In this document: positions 32,528 to 35,200 of the stretch, piece by piece | Numbering within the stretch: the first letter of the stretch is position 1 | How the letters are laid out: every line of letters starts with the position of its first letter | Source of the DNA: JANWJE01 sp044326545 | GTDB lineage: Bacteria; Chlamydiota; Chlamydiia; Chlamydiales; Parachlamydiaceae | Length of the DNA: 35,200 bases | Direction: 5' to 3' | NCBI GenBank assembly: GCA_044326545.1 | Contig: JBIRBM010000021.1 | Location: forward strand, 1-35,200 | Position numbers and translations under genes: made by a program | The notes under the pieces: model-generated | What the model saw: the letters and a program-made list of their open reading frames with translations, nothing else | What the model was told of the DNA's origin: nothing | Databases searched by the model: none

Positions 32528-33752
32528 TAAGGAGAAGCGAAGCTTTCTTTTAATCGCCCTGGGTGTTGCTTTTGAACATCTGGATATGATGCTTGTGAGC
32601 TTGCTTGCAAGCTCTATTGTTGAAGAGTTTGTTGGAAGTGCAGACTCTTCGACCCAATTGCTCTACGCCTATATCGGCTATGCGATTGCTTTCTTATTTC
32701 GTCCTTTGGGTGCATTTTGCTTTGGTTCCATAGGAGATCTCTATGGGCGTAAAACAGCATTAATTGGATCTATGGTTTTGATGTCGGGTGCAACCATTGG
32801 CTTAGCTTTTATTCCAGGTGTCAAGATCTTAGGATTCGCCTCAACCGTTCTTTTTTTTCTCTGCCGTATCGCACAAGGGCTCGCGGTTGGCGGAGAATAT
32901 GGAACAGCGATGACGTATGCTTTCGAACTCAACCCTCATTTTAGGACATTTTATGGGGCTTGTGTGATTTCATCGACCCATGTAGGGGGATTATTTGCAA
33001 GTTTTTTAGCCGGTTATTACGCAGACAGTTTTCGTCTGACGTTTTTGATCGCAGGGACAATCGGATTTCTCCTTTTATTCTTTCGTTCATTAATGAAAGA
33101 ATATCACGTGACGACAACAAAAAAATTCTCTGAAATAGCAGCAGAGTCAATAAAAAATAAGGGATCGATCTTGGAAGCGTTGATTGTCGCTTCTATGTTA
33201 GTCTTGGTGTTTTACGGATCATTGATTTATCTGAATGAGCTTGTTCACCTCGACCTTGGAATCCCTCGATCTGAAATATTCAAAGCCAATTCACTTTTGC
33301 TAGGCCTTTGGATCATCATTCCTCCTTGTTTTGGCTATCTTGCAGATCGATTGGTTATTTCCTACAGGAAAATGATGAGATTTGGTGCTTTGGGGGTGTT
33401 CTTAACCGCCCCTTTCCTGGGGATTGGTTTAGTTTTTTCTTCGTATCCCGGGGTTTTATCGGCGCAGATTCTCATGCATCTTTTTCACATGATCTTCTGC
33501 CTGTGTACACCTCGCTTTTTTGGAGATCTTTTTTCAGAAGGAGCCAGAAACACTGCCATTTCGACGAGCTATTCTCTTGGCGCTTCTTTTACGGCGGCTT
33601 TAGCTCCGATGATTTGCCATGCGAGCGTGTTTTTTTTTCATACACATGTTGCCGTCTGCGCTCCTTTTATGTTGATCGCGCTGGCGGCTCTCTTTATTCT
33701 TAAAAAGGAGGATTTATGCACAACAATGACTCTTTCGAACTCTATGACATAA
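32517..33752 (+). CDS. MHS-type major facilitator transporter
   Basis: This 411-residue protein has about twelve membrane spans. The loop motif GSIGDLYGRKTAL between spans 2 and 3, and RIAQGLAVGGEYGTAMTYAFE in span 4, mark the metabolite:proton symporter branch of the major facilitator superfamily (relatives of ProP and KgtP), which take up osmolytes or organic acids. The first eleven bases overlap the monooxygenase gene, and it is followed by another overlap, so it is translationally coupled. It probably imports the substrate or exports the product of the operon. Confidence 0.88.
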   Translation: MKLDKEKRSFLLIALGVAFEHLDMMLVSLLASSIVEEFVGSADSSTQLLYAYIGYAIAFLFRPLGAFCFGSIGDLYGRKTALIGSMVLMSGATIGLAFIPGVKILGFASTVLFFLCRIAQGLAVGGEYGTAMTYAFELNPHFRTFYGACVISSTHVGGLFASFLAGYYADSFRLTFLIAGTIGFLLLFFRSLMKEYHVTTTKKFSEIAAESIKNKGSILEALIVASMLVLVFYGSLIYLNELVHLDLGIPRSEIFKANSLLLGLWIIIPPCFGYLADRLVISYRKMMRFGALGVFLTAPFLGIGLVFSSYPGVLSAQILMHLFHMIFCLCTPRFFGDLFSEGARNTAISTSYSLGASFTAALAPMICHASVFFFHTHVAVCAPFMLIALAALFILKKEDLCTTMTLSNSMT

Positions 33753-34060
33753 AAGTTGAAGTGCTCAACAACGGCATTAAGCCGATGGTCTGCAATCACA
33801 AAGAGGGAGACTGTTTTTTTCTTTCAGGTGAGAATTTCTCGTTGCCAAACGGTCAAAGCTTCCCTATTTACTGCCTAGCCGCATTGATTGCAATCATCAC
33901 CGTCAAGCAAAGGTTAACTGATCCCAACGACTGGATCAGTACTGACCATGAAGTGGCTTGTCCCGACGTGAATTGTGGAGGAATATTTAAAATATCAAGA
34001 GTGGGAAAAAAGACTTTTTACCATCATGAAGTCACGGCAGTGAGGCATCTCAATGAATGA
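33716..34060 (+). CDS. TIGR04076-like small protein
   Basis: This 114-residue cytoplasmic protein opens with YDIKVEVLNNG, then HKEGDCFFLSGENFSLPNG and a CLAALIAIITVKQRL helix. It ends with EVACPDVNCGGIFKISR. This order (a short beta strand, GD, a Cys-containing helix, then CPD) is that of the TIGR04076 family, whose biochemical role is unknown to me. Cysteines at several conserved-looking positions could bind a metal. AAGGAGGA (33705-33712), inside the end of the transporter gene, sets the start despite the 37-base overlap. It overlaps the next gene by eight bases. Confidence 0.7.
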   Translation: MHNNDSFELYDIKVEVLNNGIKPMVCNHKEGDCFFLSGENFSLPNGQSFPIYCLAALIAIITVKQRLTDPNDWISTDHEVACPDVNCGGIFKISRVGKKTFYHHEVTAVRHLNE

Positions 34061-35051
34061 GACGATCAAAACATCAACAATCATCAGAGGGTGTTGGCAG
34101 CTAGCTGATGGCCACTCTGCAAAAAGTGGGGTAATGGAGCCTATTTTAGATGCTGTAGCAGCCGGTTTTAACACTTTCGACTGCGCAGATATTTATCTAG
34201 GAGTGGAAGAGCTGCTCGGAAAAGCTTCAAAAGCTGTGAAAGGGAAAGCATTGCGGATCCATACTAAGTTTGTCCCCGACCTCAATTGCCTCCAACACAT
34301 TGACCGGCAATACGTCGAAAAAATCATTGATCGAAGCTTGAGGCGATTGCAAATCGATCGTATCGATCTGGTTCAATTCCATTGGTGGGATTGGAAGATC
34401 GATACCTACTTATCGGTGATGGACATTTTATTTCAATTAAAAGCGGAGGGAAAAATAGCCGAGATTGGCCTGACGAATGTCAATAAACAATATTTGGAAG
34501 AGTTTTCGAACCATTTTGATATTACCTCTTTACAGACCCAAGTCTCTCTTTTCGATAAGAGGGTCGAAAGAGGCGTAGGTGAGGTGTGCCGTCGAAAAAA
34601 CATCAAAATATTTGCATACGGATCGTTACTGGGAGGATTTTTAAGCGAAAAATGGATGGGAAAATCAGAGCCGGCGCTCGAACAGCTGACCAATCGCTCG
34701 TTAGTCAAGTATAAGCTGATTATTGACTCGGCTTGCGGATGGGAAGAATTTCAAAAACGTCTCTTCATGTTAAAAGACATAGCAGACAACTATCGGTGTG
34801 ACATCGCCAATATTGCCATTGCCGCCCTCGTTCAGGGGGGACGCGCCGATGCTGTGATTGTTGGGCTTAGCCCTGAGAATTTTGCCACGCAAAACCGCAG
34901 TTTAGCCGCACTCCCTTTCTTAAAAGAAGAAGATTTGGAAGAAATTGGCAGGTGGAGTTGCAATCTGCCAGGCGACGCTTATGATGAGGAAAGGGGAGGC
35001 AATGGGCCTCATGCTAAAGTGATGAAATATAATCTTAATGCACAGGATTAG
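34053..35051 (+). CDS. Aldo/keto reductase
   Basis: This 332-residue NADPH-type oxidoreductase is a TIM barrel. The catalytic tetrad is visible: D43 and Y48 in FDCADIY, K72 in HTKF, and H110 in DLVQFHWWDW. IGLTNVNKQYLEEF and AYGSLLGGFLSEKW are family segments of the AKR12/14-like type. Such enzymes reduce aldehydes or ketones. It closes the operon, and its stop lies only nine bases before the next fold-back repeat, which may form the terminator. With the monooxygenase it suggests an oxidation-reduction route on one small molecule. Confidence 0.9.
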   Translation: MNETIKTSTIIRGCWQLADGHSAKSGVMEPILDAVAAGFNTFDCADIYLGVEELLGKASKAVKGKALRIHTKFVPDLNCLQHIDRQYVEKIIDRSLRRLQIDRIDLVQFHWWDWKIDTYLSVMDILFQLKAEGKIAEIGLTNVNKQYLEEFSNHFDITSLQTQVSLFDKRVERGVGEVCRRKNIKIFAYGSLLGGFLSEKWMGKSEPALEQLTNRSLVKYKLIIDSACGWEEFQKRLFMLKDIADNYRCDIANIAIAALVQGGRADAVIVGLSPENFATQNRSLAALPFLKEEDLEEIGRWSCNLPGDAYDEERGGNGPHAKVMKYNLNAQD

Positions 35052-35060
35052 AAATTCCTA

Positions 35061-35200
35061 ACTCACCTTACGCAAAATCTGGTTAGGGATTTTTGATATA
35101 GCCTATGCAGATTTTAGGAAGGGTGTCGAAGTCAATAGCCTAAGCTATTGATGAGGCAGTCTTTCTAAAAGATGCTTAGAATAGGTCAAAATAGCCCTAA
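35061..35200. repeat. Fold-back (MITE-like) repeat, copy D, cut by the window edge
   Basis: It begins ACTCACCTTACGCAAAATCT and matches copy C with only a few base changes up to the window end (AAAATAGCCCTAA), about 22 bases short of its right tip. Its left flank is ATTCCTAA. The right flank needed to prove a target duplication is outside the window. Confidence 0.88.

Noticed and set aside
33308..33703. 131-codon plus-strand frame inside the MHS transporter
   Set aside because: It is a frame shadow of a continuous twelve-span transporter, with a Phe- and Cys-rich translation typical of out-of-frame membrane genes.
1..35200. CRISPR array
   Set aside because: Repeats are long palindromes at scattered sites and one two-copy tandem; there are no regularly spaced short repeats with unique spacers and no cas genes.

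Overview
The window most likely comes from an environmental (amoeba-associated) member of the Chlamydiae. This rests on a chlamydial-type core block: accD, dut, ptsN and an HTH-fused second ptsN on the plus strand, convergent with clpC, followed by hemG, hemE and tkt and a small TrpR of the chlamydial type. The assignment is inferred from gene content and order; no search was run. No rRNA, tRNA or CRISPR array was seen.

Region 1 (about 1-9112) is AT-rich and looks like an accessory island. It holds eight sizeable genes in mixed orientation: six glycosyltransferase-like proteins and two SAM-dependent methyltransferases. All eight begin with a Sec-type signal peptide or anchor. They are separated by fold-back repeats, some with recognisable target-site duplications. 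Several show motif variants that I associate from memory with giant-virus or phage glycan-modifying enzymes. Cytoplasmic-type substrates (nucleotide sugars, SAM) do not match exported enzymes, so this could be a secreted glycan-modifying set that acts in the host.

Region 2 (about 9113-12345) is a scarred interval. It contains a possible gene remnant, a small secreted Ser-tailed protein, a truncated IS607 recombinase with a possible tnpB tail, and a divergent Nudix-like protein.

Region 3 (12346-19269) has two genes: a 1813-residue periplasmic TPR protein ending in a predicted outer-membrane beta-barrel, and a processive family-2 glycosyltransferase with the D, DxD, ED, QxxRW signature. Together they resemble the core of a synthase-dependent exopolysaccharide export system (PgaA/PgaC- or BcsC/BcsA-like). 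The TPR part is built from a very regular super-repeat of about 181 residues.

Region 4 (19418-29784) is core metabolism: fatty-acid synthesis (accD), nucleotide hygiene (dut), two PtsN-type regulators, the ClpC chaperone-unfoldase, and a tightly overlapping tkt-hemE-hemG operon on the minus strand. The gap between ptsN and clpC is a nest of repeats.

Region 5 (30403-35051) starts with trpR, which has a palindromic candidate operator over its promoter. It is followed by a four-gene overlapping operon of unknown pathway: FAD monooxygenase, MHS-type transporter, TIGR04076-like protein and aldo/keto reductase. A further copy of the fold-back repeat closes the window. Copies of this repeat lie at both window edges and in the middle.
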